Shown: positions 36,001-45,442, counted from the first letter of the stretch. The stretch is 64,000 nt of DNA from Crocinitomix sp044361315 (GCA_044361315.1 JBIKJA010000003.1:184075-248074), one strand, 5' to 3'. Notes: generated by a model from the sequence alone, not told the origin. A program made the numbers and translations.

Positions 36001-36619
36001 TTATGATGTAATGGTTGATATCACTACGATTAATGGTTGCGAAGCCACAGCTACTTTTACCGATTATATCTGTGTTTGGCAAAATCCTGTTGCTGATTTT
36101 ACCTACTTACCAAATCCTCCTGATATTTTTCATTCCGAAGTCAGTTTTACGAACGAGTCAGAATTTGCAATTACCTATGAGTGGAATTTTGGTGACGATG
36201 TAACCTCAGGATTGGAAAACCCTATTCAAACGTATCCAGAGATTGGAAATGTGACTTATATCGTTGAATTGATTGCCATTTCCGATCAAGGTTGCCGCGA
36301 TACCATTGAGAAAAGAATTACTGTGGATGAAATTATCACCTATTTTATTCCGAATGCCTTTACTCCAAATGGTGATCCGTATAATTCTTTATTTACACCT
36401 TATTTCATTCCTGGCTTTATTCCAACCGATTTTCAATTCATGATTTTTAATCGGTGGGGTGAGTTAATTTGGGAATCTTATGATCAGCACGCTGGCTGGG
36501 ACGGAACGTATAACGATATTTTAGTCGATCCTGGGGTGTATGTTTGGCGCCTTGTTTACCGCGAAAATAAAACGGATAAAAAATATGTCGACAATGGACA
36601 TGTGAGTGTTTTGAGATAA
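33056..36619 (+). CDS. L-type lectin / SprB-repeat adhesin, type B T9SS cargo (1187 residues)
   Basis: A large surface protein. Start ATG 33056 begins a clean signal peptide (MRALLTFVILSFTNGIALSQ); a TTG 27 bases earlier is less likely. An L-type lectin-like domain follows (about 22-220; GADGMVFAMR, VGVEIDTWNS), then a PKD domain (WAWNFGDGGTS), six SprB-type repeats with DVTC..DGxxxxxxxGGTxPxEYSIDGG, two Ig-like units, two further PKD domains and the type B sorting domain (IPNAFTPNGDPYN; FNRWGELIWES). It is probably exported through the type IX machine to bind glycans or surfaces. The adjacent gene is a shorter paralogue in tandem. Confidence 0.9.
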   Translation: MRALLTFVILSFTNGIALSQMVRTGTATGACDCYTLTNNTNQAGSIWSPTTISLNNPFDFEFEVNLGVDDAFGADGMVFAMRSAGTAPGAIGNGMGYGGIVNSVGVEIDTWNSAPAVPTDIASDHLGMSSNGAVSHNLIAPVVIPNVEDGLYHTFRAVWNPITLQLQVYLDGTLYFTYTGNLVLLYFGGNPNVRFGWTGGTGGVDNLQSVCMYRTAAFSSDLVTACVDQLVTFTDASTSDLNYNSIEPRTWAWNFGDGGTSALQNPTHAYTATGTYTVTLTITDISGCSSTVTHTIEIIAGLSLTMSHTDVTCFGLDDGTGTAVPTTGTGPYTYLWDDPLAQVTSTSTGLSPAVYEVLVTDDLGCTGRGTVTILEPPLLVINSVLTTDVTCGLVNGTITIDAVGGTSPIEYSIDGGGSFSPSNVFIGLGATTYTIIVRDDNGCSTTTTATINLASPLVIDGVVTTDVSCGLIDDGTLTITASGGVPPFEYSIDGVTYVASNFFDFLSPGAYPVSVRDDAGCVISLLVTVNSSSLVSIDGIARIDVSCNGGADGEFSVTVSGGTSPYEYGLDGMVFGPSPTITGLVAGPYTLHVRDDVGCEATMAVTILEPDPVLIDAIVPNDVTCPGMIDGEITITVSGGTPVYEYSIDGGGVFAPTSVFTGLAPGIYPIQVRDDNGCLQTGTTTINEPTPLVIDFIDITNVTCNGLADGGVEVTASGGTTPYQYRVDGGIYQVSPIFTGLSGGTVTVEVMDDNGCLISEDVFLDEADPILLVMGPDTTICIGGEAVLCPTVSGGTAPYTYTWDGVVGPTCLTTALIGMYTLEVEDFNGCISDLLSQVVSEYAPLTALATSSMSICPGDPVTIAGEATGGGPGAFTYEWTNNIDATVLDGAVQTVNPTTTTVYTLTVGAGCESTSTTTVTITTYPVPEIVIIADKTEGCEDLEVKMESLTTAALVTSTRWELGDGSVATGIDVTHTYMDALCYDVMVDITTINGCEATATFTDYICVWQNPVADFTYLPNPPDIFHSEVSFTNESEFAITYEWNFGDDVTSGLENPIQTYPEIGNVTYIVELIAISDQGCRDTIEKRITVDEIITYFIPNAFTPNGDPYNSLFTPYFIPGFIPTDFQFMIFNRWGELIWESYDQHAGWDGTYNDILVDPGVYVWRLVYRENKTDKKYVDNGHVSVLR

Positions 36620-36691
36620 TTATTGGAGTGATAATTCCAAACTTGATTATTTCTAAATGGTTTAAAATTTCATTTTCACTATTTTTTTTTG

Positions 36692-36699
36692 TAGATTTG
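36692..36699 (+). promoter_or_regulatory. Putative -7 box of the second lectin gene
   Basis: TAGATTTG, 14 bases before the GTG start at 36714. This supports separate transcription from the first lectin gene. Confidence 0.45.
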
Positions 36700-36713
36700 A
36701 AATAAAATAAATT

Positions 36714-39326
36714 GTGCGATCACTATTTCTGGGAATTCTCTTAATCAGCATTCAATCAAGTTTCGCTCAAATGATTTTGAGTGGCACTGCCACTGGTTTT
36801 TGTGATTGTTATACCTTAACTAACACCACTGGCCAAGGAGGAAGTGTTTGGAGTCCTTCCACCATCGATTTAACAAACCCATTTGATTTTACTTTTCAAA
36901 TTAATTTAGGTTCGGCTGATGCAGGTGGTGCGGATGGAATGGTATTCGTATTGAGAAAGACGGGTACATTTACAGGGGGTATTGGAACAGATCTTGGATA
37001 CACAGGGATTTTAAATTCAATTGGAATTGAAGTTGATACATGGGATAGCGGGATTGGAATTGGTGACATTCCTGCAGATCACATAGGGATGCATTCCAAT
37101 GGTGCGATTAACCATAATTTAGTGCCAGCCATTGGAATCTCAAATATAGAGGATGGCCTAACACACGATTTTCGAGTGGTTTGGGATCCTGTCGCGCTAC
37201 AATTGGAAACATTTTTGGATGGAACAAGTATGTTTGTCTATACCGGGGATTTGGTTACGTCATTTTTTGGTGGTGATCCAAATGTCTATTTTGGTTGGAC
37301 AGCAGCAACTGGCGGTGCGTCTAATGTTCAAACCGTTTGTATCGAAATAGAAGCCTATTTTTCTGTGGCTGATTTGCTGGTTTGTCCAGGACAAGAATTA
37401 GAAATTACCAATACATCAGTAAGTGGGTTAATTTATGATGGAATTGGTGTAACAACTTGGGCTTGGACATTTGGTGGTGGAGCGACATCCGCAGTTGAAA
37501 CCCCAACCTATAGCTATTTAACTGAAGGATTAAAGATTATTGGGCTTACTGTCACAAATATGATTGGGTGCACGGATCTGGTGACGTTAGGTTTAAATGT
37601 TGATAGTATTGATATTGCAGTGTCTGCAACCCATTTAACGTGTTTTGAAGCAGATGATGGAACAGCAACGGCCACAGGTTTAACCGGAGAAGCTCCATTT
37701 ACTTTTTTATGGGACGATCCGTTGGCACAAACAACCTCCACGGCCGTCGGTTTGGCTGCAGGCATTTATTCTGTTACGGTTACGGATAATGCAGGATGTC
37801 AAAAAACAAGATCTGTCGCAGTCACTGAACCTGATGAGTTATTGATTCCTGGCGAAATTATTACCAGCGCTACCTGTGGTTTGGAGGATGGAGAGCTTGA
37901 ATTGGTTGTTTCTGGAGGAACGCCGCCGTTTGAATATAGTATTGATGGTGGTCTGACCTTTGTCCCTGCCACCATTTTTGTTGATCTCGCCGCAGGATCT
38001 TATGACATCGTTATTCGAGATGACAATGGTTGTACCAATTCAAAATCGATTGTAATAGGCTCTGAACCCCTTGACCTTACGATCACAAAAACAGATGTCA
38101 CGTGTTTTGGGTTTGACAACGGAACAGCAACCGCCATTCCAGCTTTTGGGGTTGGTCCTTGTACCTATCTTTGGGACGATCCATTGAATCAAACCACACC
38201 AACCGCAGTTGATTTGGCACCTGGAACTTACACCGCACTAGTCATGCACATTGCGTTGGGTTGTGCGGGAACTGCGACGATTACCATTACTGAACCAACT
38301 TTGTTTGAATTTGGAGATATTGCGTTGGTAAATGCGAGTTGTGGCGTCAGTAATGGGCAAATTGCGATTGAAGCTATTGGAGGAACTTTACCTTATGAAT
38401 ACAGTGTGGATGGTGGAATTAGTTTTTTTCCGTCTCCCTTATTTAATGGTCTTGCTCCAGGTACATACACTATCGTTGCCAAAGATGATTACGGCTGCTT
38501 GACGACCATGGAAGTTACAATTATTAATGTGTCCAACGTTCCTACGGTAAATATTAGCGCAAATCCGCGAGAAGGATGTAAAGCTTTGGAGGTCGAATTA
38601 ACAAATCTTTCCGATCCTCTATTAACCAACGTTACGACTTGGGATTTTGGAGATGGAACAACAGGAACAGGAACAACGGTCAATCATACTTATACAATTG
38701 CTGGGTGTTATGATGTACATGTCTCTATTTTAACATTTGATGGCTGCACCACCGAAGATTTGTTTACGGATTATATTTGTGTCTGGGAACTTCCAATTGC
38801 CAATTTTGAATCAACGCCTGATCAACCTGACATCCTTCATACAGAGGTGAAATTTGAAAATTTATCCAGCTTTGCAAGTATGTACGAATGGGATTTTGGT
38901 GATGGTGCTACTTCGACAGCAGTTGACCCGATTCACAATTATGCAGCGGTTGGTGGGGTGACCTATTATGTCGAATTGATTGCAATTACTGATAAAGGTT
39001 GTCACGATACGATTCAGAAAACAGTGCATGTAGATGAGGTGGTATTATACTTTATTCCAAATTCATTTACCCCAACTTCTGATCCTTTTAACCCCGATTT
39101 TAGAATCTATTTTATTCCAGGATTCGAGCCATTGGATTTTCATTTCCAAATTTTTAATCGATGGGGAGAAGTCTTGTGGGAGTCCTACAATCCAGCTGCG
39201 ATTTGGAATGGAACCTATAATGGACTGATTCTAGAAGATGGCGTGTATATCTGGAAGTTAGAATTTAGAGAAAATTCCACCGACGTTAAACACGAAGATT
39301 TTGGGCATATCACAATTATCAAGTAA
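36714..39326 (+). CDS. L-type lectin / SprB-repeat adhesin, type B T9SS cargo (870 residues)
   Basis: Tandem paralogue of the previous protein. A GTG start gives signal peptide MRSLFLGILLISIQSSFAQ. The lectin-like domain (about 20-215) shares most motifs with its neighbour (GFCDCYTLTN; GADGMVFVLR; IEVDTWDSG). Then PKD (WAWTFGGGATS), four SprB-type repeats alternating two forms (APFTFLWDDPLAQ and PPFEYSIDGG), two PKD domains and the type B sorting domain (IPNSFTPTSDPFN; FNRWGEVLWES). Fewer repeats account for nearly all the length difference. Duplication followed by repeat loss or gain is the simplest history. Confidence 0.9.
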   Translation: MRSLFLGILLISIQSSFAQMILSGTATGFCDCYTLTNTTGQGGSVWSPSTIDLTNPFDFTFQINLGSADAGGADGMVFVLRKTGTFTGGIGTDLGYTGILNSIGIEVDTWDSGIGIGDIPADHIGMHSNGAINHNLVPAIGISNIEDGLTHDFRVVWDPVALQLETFLDGTSMFVYTGDLVTSFFGGDPNVYFGWTAATGGASNVQTVCIEIEAYFSVADLLVCPGQELEITNTSVSGLIYDGIGVTTWAWTFGGGATSAVETPTYSYLTEGLKIIGLTVTNMIGCTDLVTLGLNVDSIDIAVSATHLTCFEADDGTATATGLTGEAPFTFLWDDPLAQTTSTAVGLAAGIYSVTVTDNAGCQKTRSVAVTEPDELLIPGEIITSATCGLEDGELELVVSGGTPPFEYSIDGGLTFVPATIFVDLAAGSYDIVIRDDNGCTNSKSIVIGSEPLDLTITKTDVTCFGFDNGTATAIPAFGVGPCTYLWDDPLNQTTPTAVDLAPGTYTALVMHIALGCAGTATITITEPTLFEFGDIALVNASCGVSNGQIAIEAIGGTLPYEYSVDGGISFFPSPLFNGLAPGTYTIVAKDDYGCLTTMEVTIINVSNVPTVNISANPREGCKALEVELTNLSDPLLTNVTTWDFGDGTTGTGTTVNHTYTIAGCYDVHVSILTFDGCTTEDLFTDYICVWELPIANFESTPDQPDILHTEVKFENLSSFASMYEWDFGDGATSTAVDPIHNYAAVGGVTYYVELIAITDKGCHDTIQKTVHVDEVVLYFIPNSFTPTSDPFNPDFRIYFIPGFEPLDFHFQIFNRWGEVLWESYNPAAIWNGTYNGLILEDGVYIWKLEFRENSTDVKHEDFGHITIIK

Positions 39327-39358
39327 TTAATTTCCCAAATAATGGCTATTTTTAGTCC

Positions 39359-41587
39359 ATGAAATTGTCTTTAAAGAATTTTGGTTTAATGGTGCTTTTG
39401 AGTACCAGTTTCTTGTCCAGGGGACAAATCAACGATTTTAATAATGAATGGACATCTATTGGGCCAAATGTTACGCCTAACAATCCAAATTTCAGAAGTG
39501 ATGGTGGTGTCGGTCCTGTTGAGTTTATTCGGGTATCTGATCGTCAAGAAGGTTTGTTATTGGCAGGTTCATTAAACGGAGGCTTGTTTCATTCAATTGA
39601 CGGTGGTGAAAATTGGACGAATTCGGGTTCAGACGATTGGGCCTATTCGGGATGTGCATGGGCTGATTTTTATCCAACTGACCATAACGTTTGGTTTGCT
39701 TGTGCTAACTTTTCTGATGCCAACGGAAAACCTGGACCAATTGGACAAGAAGGGGGTGTTTTGCGTTCGATGGATCAAGGTAAATCATGGGATTTAATTG
39801 GAGATTACCAAGAATTAATGGGCTCAGAATATTTGATTATTTATGGAACGCGATTTCATCCAATCAATCCAAAATTAATGTATGTTTTGACTTCTGAGGG
39901 GCTTATTTATACTGAAAACTGCCTCGAATCTTCGGTAAAATGGCAAAAGTCGTACAACATAACAGGACTTGTTTATGACCTTGATTTTATGGACGGGAAA
40001 ATGTATGTAGCGCAAATTTCAAATGGGAAATGGAGTATTTTTAGTTGTGAAGAAAATAGCATTACGCGCTTTAAAAAACTAGCATTCATTGAAGATGAAG
40101 GAAAAGAAATGAGAAATCTGACCTTTGAACCTGCGAATGGAGAACTTTTGGTGGTCAAGGATTTTTCAAAAGAATCAGATGAAATGATTCGTTATAATCC
40201 TTCCACAGATGCTACTTCGATAGTGTTAAAAGGATTAAAAATAAGTTTTGGAAGCGGACATTCATTTGCGGTTTCACCTTATCATAATGGGGAATTTTAC
40301 ATCGGGAATAATACAGACGTGAAAAAATGGGCGCCACCTTACAATAAAACCATCGAAATTGGAGGGAAACATCATGTGGATATTGAATTTATTGCCTATG
40401 ATCCAAAAGATTCGCTCAAAGTATACCTATGCACCCACGGTGGTGTTTATATTTCTTCAAACGCAGGAAAAGATTGGATACCAAAAATGAACGGATTTGG
40501 GAATTGTGAAGTCATGGGAATGTCCGTTTCAACAATTGATCCACGACAAGTGGTGATTGGGTCATACCACGATGGGAGTATGGTGTATGCCGACCATGAA
40601 AAAAGCGGAATCTTTGATTGGCGCACGGTGAACGGTGGTGATGGTTTAATTCCTTTGATCGATCCAAATAATAATGCTGTGGTTTACACCTCGAATCAAT
40701 TCACAGGTGGAGGTCTTTTTTATTCGGACGATACAGCAAGAAAGGTTAAAATTAATATCCACAATATTAATAATCTAAAAACTCCAGGATGGGAAATGTC
40801 AGCGGTACTTGATCGTTTTAATACCAATACGTTGTTTTTTAATTTTATCGAGACCTCCGAAGTTAATTTAAATAACATCAATATTTGCCGTACAAACGAT
40901 GCGAAAGCCCGCCAAAGCGCCGAGGTCATTTCAAATTTCAGAAAGTCGCATAAACTCACCAACTACAAAGTGTTTGGGTTGTACAATTCGAAATATCAGG
41001 AAAATGTATTGATTGCTTATGTATTGGACTATGTTAAAAATGAAACGGGAGAATTAATTGTTATACATCGTTTGTTTCGCACAGATCAAGCTAACGGACC
41101 AGCCAATGAAGTAATTGACTCCTGGTACGAAATTAAACATGCAAATAATGAGTGGATAGGTGATGTCGAAATTGACGGAAAAAATCCAAATATCATTTAT
41201 TTAAGTTATGCCATTGGTAAAAAAAATCCAGACACCATTTTTGGCGATAAAGGTATGGTATATACGATTGAATACCGCGAGAATAAAAGACATTCTATTC
41301 GTCGAATTTATGATATAACTAAAAATATCCCTAATTCAGTGGCCGGAAGATTTAATTTGTATTACACAAAAGATAGCGGTGGCGCATTGATTGTTGCTAC
41401 ACGAACAGGAGTCTATTTTGGCAATATGCAAGTATCAAACGGCAAGCTTAAATGGATAAAAGTTGGAGCCACCCTCCCACATTGCAAGGTCTATGGTCTG
41501 GATTATAATTCAGAAAAACGAATTATAACTGTTGGCTATTTTGGAAGAGGGGTTTGGCAATACCAAGTGGGTGATTCTATTCAATAA
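39359..41587 (+). CDS. Secreted BNR/VPS10-like beta-propeller protein
   Basis: A 742-residue secreted protein. Signal peptide about 1-22 (ends LSRGQ). Asp-box/BNR-like units recur: SIDGGENWT (about 79-87), SMDQGKSWD, SSNAGKDWI, giving a sortilin- or exosialidase-like propeller. It ends in RGVWQYQVGDSIQ and has no type A or type B sorting domain, unlike its neighbours. It starts 32 bases after the second lectin gene, so it is probably in the same unit. No catalytic residues can be assigned; a glycan-binding or scaffold role beside the lectins is a guess. Confidence 0.75.
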   Translation: MKLSLKNFGLMVLLSTSFLSRGQINDFNNEWTSIGPNVTPNNPNFRSDGGVGPVEFIRVSDRQEGLLLAGSLNGGLFHSIDGGENWTNSGSDDWAYSGCAWADFYPTDHNVWFACANFSDANGKPGPIGQEGGVLRSMDQGKSWDLIGDYQELMGSEYLIIYGTRFHPINPKLMYVLTSEGLIYTENCLESSVKWQKSYNITGLVYDLDFMDGKMYVAQISNGKWSIFSCEENSITRFKKLAFIEDEGKEMRNLTFEPANGELLVVKDFSKESDEMIRYNPSTDATSIVLKGLKISFGSGHSFAVSPYHNGEFYIGNNTDVKKWAPPYNKTIEIGGKHHVDIEFIAYDPKDSLKVYLCTHGGVYISSNAGKDWIPKMNGFGNCEVMGMSVSTIDPRQVVIGSYHDGSMVYADHEKSGIFDWRTVNGGDGLIPLIDPNNNAVVYTSNQFTGGGLFYSDDTARKVKINIHNINNLKTPGWEMSAVLDRFNTNTLFFNFIETSEVNLNNINICRTNDAKARQSAEVISNFRKSHKLTNYKVFGLYNSKYQENVLIAYVLDYVKNETGELIVIHRLFRTDQANGPANEVIDSWYEIKHANNEWIGDVEIDGKNPNIIYLSYAIGKKNPDTIFGDKGMVYTIEYRENKRHSIRRIYDITKNIPNSVAGRFNLYYTKDSGGALIVATRTGVYFGNMQVSNGKLKWIKVGATLPHCKVYGLDYNSEKRIITVGYFGRGVWQYQVGDSIQ

Positions 41588-41652
41588 TGGTGTTACTTTT
41601 TTCAGACTTTGTATTAATGTGATAGATTCCGTATCATTGTAAAAATTTTTAT

Positions 41653-42210
41653 ATGACCACCAAGTTAATTTTTCAATTTGCCATCGTTGTTATTCCTTTT
41701 ATCATTTTGTTTTTAGCTGTTTGGTATTTTACCAATAAATGGGCAGAAGTTCAACGAGAGAAAAACAAACTCTTAGCATTAGATAAAAAAGAAGTCCAAA
41801 AATCACCTCTTGATTTACGGAAACATTTTTTTCCATTACAAGTGGATGCCGTGCAACGGATGGTTTTGTTTTTGGAAAGAATTGCTCCAAATAACATGGT
41901 GATGCGTTTAAACAACCCTGGTTTACCAGCGATTGCCTTTCAACAAAAATTACTTGAAAATGTGCGACAAGAATACGAACACAATTTAGCGCAACAAATT
42001 TTTATTTCGAAAGAAGCCTGGTCGCGTGTTCAATCAAGTAAAGAAGAAGTTGTTAAAATAATCAATATGGCCGCTACTAAATTAGATGGTGCAGCCTTGG
42101 CAAATGATTTAAGTCGCAGTATTTTTGAAATTACAGCACAATTGAAAACTCAACCAACCGAGCAGGCCATCGATTATTTAAAAATCGAATTGAATAACTA
42201 CCTCGGTTAG
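41653..42210 (+). CDS. Membrane-anchored hypothetical protein (185 residues)
   Basis: One N-terminal helix (about 5-27, FAIVVIPFIILFLAVWYF) is followed by a charged linker and a helical cytoplasmic region (EVQREKNKLLALDKKEVQ; PLQVDAVQRMVLFLERIAPN; FISKEAWSRVQSSKEEV). It resembles a conserved Bacteroidetes family of unknown function that I may know as DUF7935, but I am not certain. It lies 65 bases after the propeller gene. No enzymatic motif is seen. Confidence 0.7.
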   Translation: MTTKLIFQFAIVVIPFIILFLAVWYFTNKWAEVQREKNKLLALDKKEVQKSPLDLRKHFFPLQVDAVQRMVLFLERIAPNNMVMRLNNPGLPAIAFQQKLLENVRQEYEHNLAQQIFISKEAWSRVQSSKEEVVKIINMAATKLDGAALANDLSRSIFEITAQLKTQPTEQAIDYLKIELNNYLG

Positions 42211-42532
42211 TAAATTTATCTCCCAAAAAATATCGGTATTGATACGGATGTCTTTTTTAATTTGAATTCTTGAATTCTTGAGATTCTTGCGTTTTTCTGC
42301 ATTTTAAAAAAAAAAGGTATTCTCCTCAATCGTTTAAGTAATATTTTCTTCGTCGATGGTCTTTTTAGTTCGGTCGAAATCTTAACTAAAAGGCTAGAAA
42401 GGAAGTTCGACGAAGTCAGTCTTTCGCTTGGTTTTCTAAATTAAATACATTTATTTTCACGCTTCAGCTGGCGCAAACGTCACGCTTGTGCCTTATAGAT
42501 TAGAGGGTTACTCTTACTACGAAATTACCAGC

Positions 42533-42580
42533 AAGATCAAATCCGCTCAATCCGAGTTATCCGTGTTCTATCAAATATGG
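42533..42580. repeat. CAGATT-type repeat, degraded copy 3
   Basis: AATCCGCTCAATCCGAGTTA followed by TCCGTGTTCTATC matches the tail of the copy at 45443-45532 (CAGCTCAATCCGCGTTCTATTG). It lies 60 bases before REP-like copy B, as copy 1 lies just before copy F. Confidence 0.4.
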
Positions 42581-42640
42581 CTAAAGTCTATACGAAAAGA
42601 GAGGACTAATTTAAACCAAAGAGATTAAAACGGACACTTT

Positions 42641-42764
42641 CCCCGCGTGAGTGATGGAAGTGGCAGCGCCCAACTTTGATTATTTCTATCCCCAACGAGT
42701 TGGCCATCAACCGCCAATTGTGGGCCTACAACGTACAGCACGACCCCCAACTCGTTGGGGGGCA
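42641..42764. repeat. REP-like dispersed repeat, copy B, with 14-base inverted repeat
   Basis: CCGCGTGAGTGATGGAAGTG at the start and CAACGTACAGCACGACCCCC near the end match the family ends. A perfect 14-base inverted repeat, CCCCAACGAGTTGG (42690-42703) and CCAACTCGTTGGGG (42747-42760), spans 43 bases and would form a long hairpin. Confidence 0.6.
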
Positions 42765-42881
42765 CGCCCAAAAAAAGCATAAAAAAATCAGTTGAATGCT
42801 GTGATTTTGTATCCGATAAGAGGCAACCACACAAGAAGATTTTCGTCTGAACATTGGAGTAGGTCTGCTACTTTTAATTAC

Positions 42882-45395
42882 ATGAATATGAATAATTTGG
42901 TAAGGGTTTTAGGAGTGTGTTTTGGACTTACTTTAGGCTTTAATGCAAAAAGTCAAGTGATTCCAAATGTGCCATTTGCAGGACCAACAGGGACATCGAT
43001 GGTACCTACCGGGTGGATAAATATGGATGGATCGCCTGATCATGAAGCGCTACCGACTGTTCCAGTGTGGTGGTCGTGGTCGCCTGATCCTGGGACCTTA
43101 ACAGGCTTGCCTCCGGGGGTGATACGACTTGTGTATACACATTGTTTGGACCATTGGGGCCCAAGTGTCATTGGTGGTGAGGCTTTTGGAACCAGCGTTT
43201 CTGGCTTAACTCCTGGCGAAACTTATTCATTTACAACATATACAGGAAGTGCTCACTACAGTGGTGTAGCATTGGCTGGCGATGTGCATTCTGCGATGTG
43301 GGCAGGCACTTCAATTGGAGCGATAAATGCCATGGGTGACACACCAACACAAATTGGTAGAGACGTAACGATAGCACCTAATTTTGTTGCAGAAACTTGG
43401 ACTTTTACGGCTACTGCGGCTACTATGTGGATTGTTTTAGGATGTGAATCTTCGAGTTATAGAACCTATGCGCATAAGGGTGTTTTATGGGCAATGATTG
43501 ATCCTACTTTAGTAACGGATGATGTTTGTGATGATTTAGTAACCGCCGTTTCGGATACAGAAGTGTGTTTTGGTGAAACAGTGACACTTGATGCAACCTC
43601 GGTAAATGCGGGAACAATTACTTGGGATGGGGGTGTTTTAAATGGTGTGGCTTTTGCTCCGCCTGTTGGTGTGACAACCTATACAGCAACCAGCAGTGAT
43701 GCAATGGATTGTGTTTTTTCGGTTGAAATTGCGGTGCATGATTTGCCAATAATTACCGCTGAGGTGGATGATGACTCGATTTGTTTGGGAGAAATCGTCA
43801 CTTTTAATGGTGGCGGTGGAATTGCGTATTTGTGGGATATTGGGGTAACGGATGGGGTTGTTTTTACTCCCCTTGCGCTTGGAAGTGCTACCTATACCGT
43901 GACAGGAACGGATGCGAATGGTTGTGAAAACACTGCTTCGGTGGACGTACTTGTGTCTCCAATTCCTGTAATTGATGCGGGCCTTGATGTGGAAGTGTGC
44001 GATGGTGAACCCCTGACATTGACAGGATCGGGTGCTGGGGTTGGTGGTGCCTATATTTGGGATGGTGGCGTGCTAGACGGTGTAGCTTTTACTCCTTTAA
44101 CGTCTGGTGATTATGAAGTAACTGGCACAAGTGCCGATGGTTGTTCATTCACGGACTTTGTTACGGTAACTGTTTTGGCTTTACCAGCGATCAATGCGGG
44201 GGCTGATCAAGCTATTTGTGAAGATGAAATGGTAACGCTTTCGGCAACGGGCGGATTGGGATATGTGTGGGATTTAGGTGTCGTGGATGGGTTAGCATTT
44301 GCTCCATTGGCAACATCAACCTATACGGTTATCGGCACCGATATAAATGGTTGTGAAAATACGGATGCCATAACGGTAACTGTTGTTCCGATTCCAACGA
44401 TTAATGCAGGACCAGATTTAGAAATTTGTTTGGGTGAAGATGTGACCTTAACAGCAACTGGTGTTGGAGTTGGCGGTGTCTATGTGTGGGATGGAGGTGT
44501 AGTAAACGGATTACCTTTTGGACCCTTGGCTACTATCACTTATACCGTGGTCGGAACAACGCCAGAAGGATGTTTTAGCGAAGACGAAGTGACCATTACT
44601 GTGAATCCATCCATGACAGTTTCTTTTACGGCTGATGAATTGATTGGTTGTGCGCCTTTTACAGTTAATTTTACTTCGTTAGTGCCTGGGGCTATTTATA
44701 ATTGGAATTTTGGCGATGGAGGTTCATCCAGTGCGGCTGCTCCATCACATACCTATTTAACAGCGGGTGAATTTTCGGTTACTTTAAACATGACCAATGC
44801 GGCTGGTTGTTCAGGCGTGGTGACGTATTTGGATTATATTACTGTAATTGCTCAACCTATTGCAGCCTTTACTTATTCTCCAACGCAAGTTGATGTCACA
44901 GATACGGAAGTTCAATTCACGAATCAATCTTTATACGCAACTTCATACACCTGGGATTTTGGCGATGGCGCTGCTATTTCTAATGCCGAACATCCAATTC
45001 ATGTATTTCCTGAAACGGGCAACGTAAAATATACGGTTATCCTAACTGCAACCAACGAATTAGGATGTGTGGACGTGGTGCAAAAAGTTATTGAGGTAAA
45101 AGATGTCTTGATTTACTATTTGCCAAATTCATTTACACCAGATGGAGACACCTACAATGAACTATTTAGCCCAATCTTTTATTCAGGAATGGATGTTTAT
45201 GATTTTCACTTCACCATTTTTAACCGATGGGGTGAGCTGGTGTTTGAATCGTTTAATACTGCTTACGGCTGGAATGGTGCTTACGGCGATCAAGGATTAG
45301 TGCAAGACGGCGTTTATATTTGGCGTTTAGAATTTGGCGAAACCATGAGCGACAAAAAACATACCTGCGAGGGGCATGTGACTTTGATTAGATAA
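42882..45395 (+). CDS. Type B T9SS cargo protein with five xCxGE repeats (837 residues)
   Basis: Start ATG 42882 gives signal peptide MNMNNLVRVLGVCFGLTLGF...KSQ; earlier in-frame starts would add a non-signal leader. An N-terminal jelly-roll-like domain (about 26-220; WWSWSPDPGT, LDHWGPSVIGGEAFG) resembles carbohydrate-binding modules loosely. Five roughly 75-residue repeats follow (each with xCxGExVTL ... YVWDGGVxNGxxFxPL ... YTVTGTxxxGC). Two PKD domains (YNWNFGDGGSS; YTWDFGDGAAIS) and the type B domain (LPNSFTPDGDTYNELFSP; FNRWGELVFES) finish it. Ends are nearly the same as in the 866- and 579-residue proteins, so this is one paralogous family with variable repeat number. Confidence 0.9.
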   Translation: MNMNNLVRVLGVCFGLTLGFNAKSQVIPNVPFAGPTGTSMVPTGWINMDGSPDHEALPTVPVWWSWSPDPGTLTGLPPGVIRLVYTHCLDHWGPSVIGGEAFGTSVSGLTPGETYSFTTYTGSAHYSGVALAGDVHSAMWAGTSIGAINAMGDTPTQIGRDVTIAPNFVAETWTFTATAATMWIVLGCESSSYRTYAHKGVLWAMIDPTLVTDDVCDDLVTAVSDTEVCFGETVTLDATSVNAGTITWDGGVLNGVAFAPPVGVTTYTATSSDAMDCVFSVEIAVHDLPIITAEVDDDSICLGEIVTFNGGGGIAYLWDIGVTDGVVFTPLALGSATYTVTGTDANGCENTASVDVLVSPIPVIDAGLDVEVCDGEPLTLTGSGAGVGGAYIWDGGVLDGVAFTPLTSGDYEVTGTSADGCSFTDFVTVTVLALPAINAGADQAICEDEMVTLSATGGLGYVWDLGVVDGLAFAPLATSTYTVIGTDINGCENTDAITVTVVPIPTINAGPDLEICLGEDVTLTATGVGVGGVYVWDGGVVNGLPFGPLATITYTVVGTTPEGCFSEDEVTITVNPSMTVSFTADELIGCAPFTVNFTSLVPGAIYNWNFGDGGSSSAAAPSHTYLTAGEFSVTLNMTNAAGCSGVVTYLDYITVIAQPIAAFTYSPTQVDVTDTEVQFTNQSLYATSYTWDFGDGAAISNAEHPIHVFPETGNVKYTVILTATNELGCVDVVQKVIEVKDVLIYYLPNSFTPDGDTYNELFSPIFYSGMDVYDFHFTIFNRWGELVFESFNTAYGWNGAYGDQGLVQDGVYIWRLEFGETMSDKKHTCEGHVTLIR

Positions 45396-45442
45396 GTTAG
45401 CGTGATGCTTTTTTCTTTTATTGCAGTAGTTGTGTTCTTTTT

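Larger units (their letters stand above)
42211..42881. other. 670-base gap with dispersed repeats
   Basis: Between the 185-residue protein and the 837-residue cargo gene. It holds a degraded CAGATT-type repeat (42533-42580) and REP-like copy B (42641-42764). The first 300 bases show no gene or RNA that I can support; a 69-codon minus-strand frame at 42625-42834 is inside the repeat and is not credible. Confidence 0.5.

Noticed and set aside
33056..39326. Possible CRISPR or direct-repeat array because of regular repeats
   Set aside because: The periodicity is protein-level SprB and PKD modules of 70-90 residues in an open frame, not short identical DNA repeats with spacers.
42625..42834. 69-codon minus-strand frame
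   Set aside because: It reads through the inverted repeat of copy B and has no recognisable protein features.
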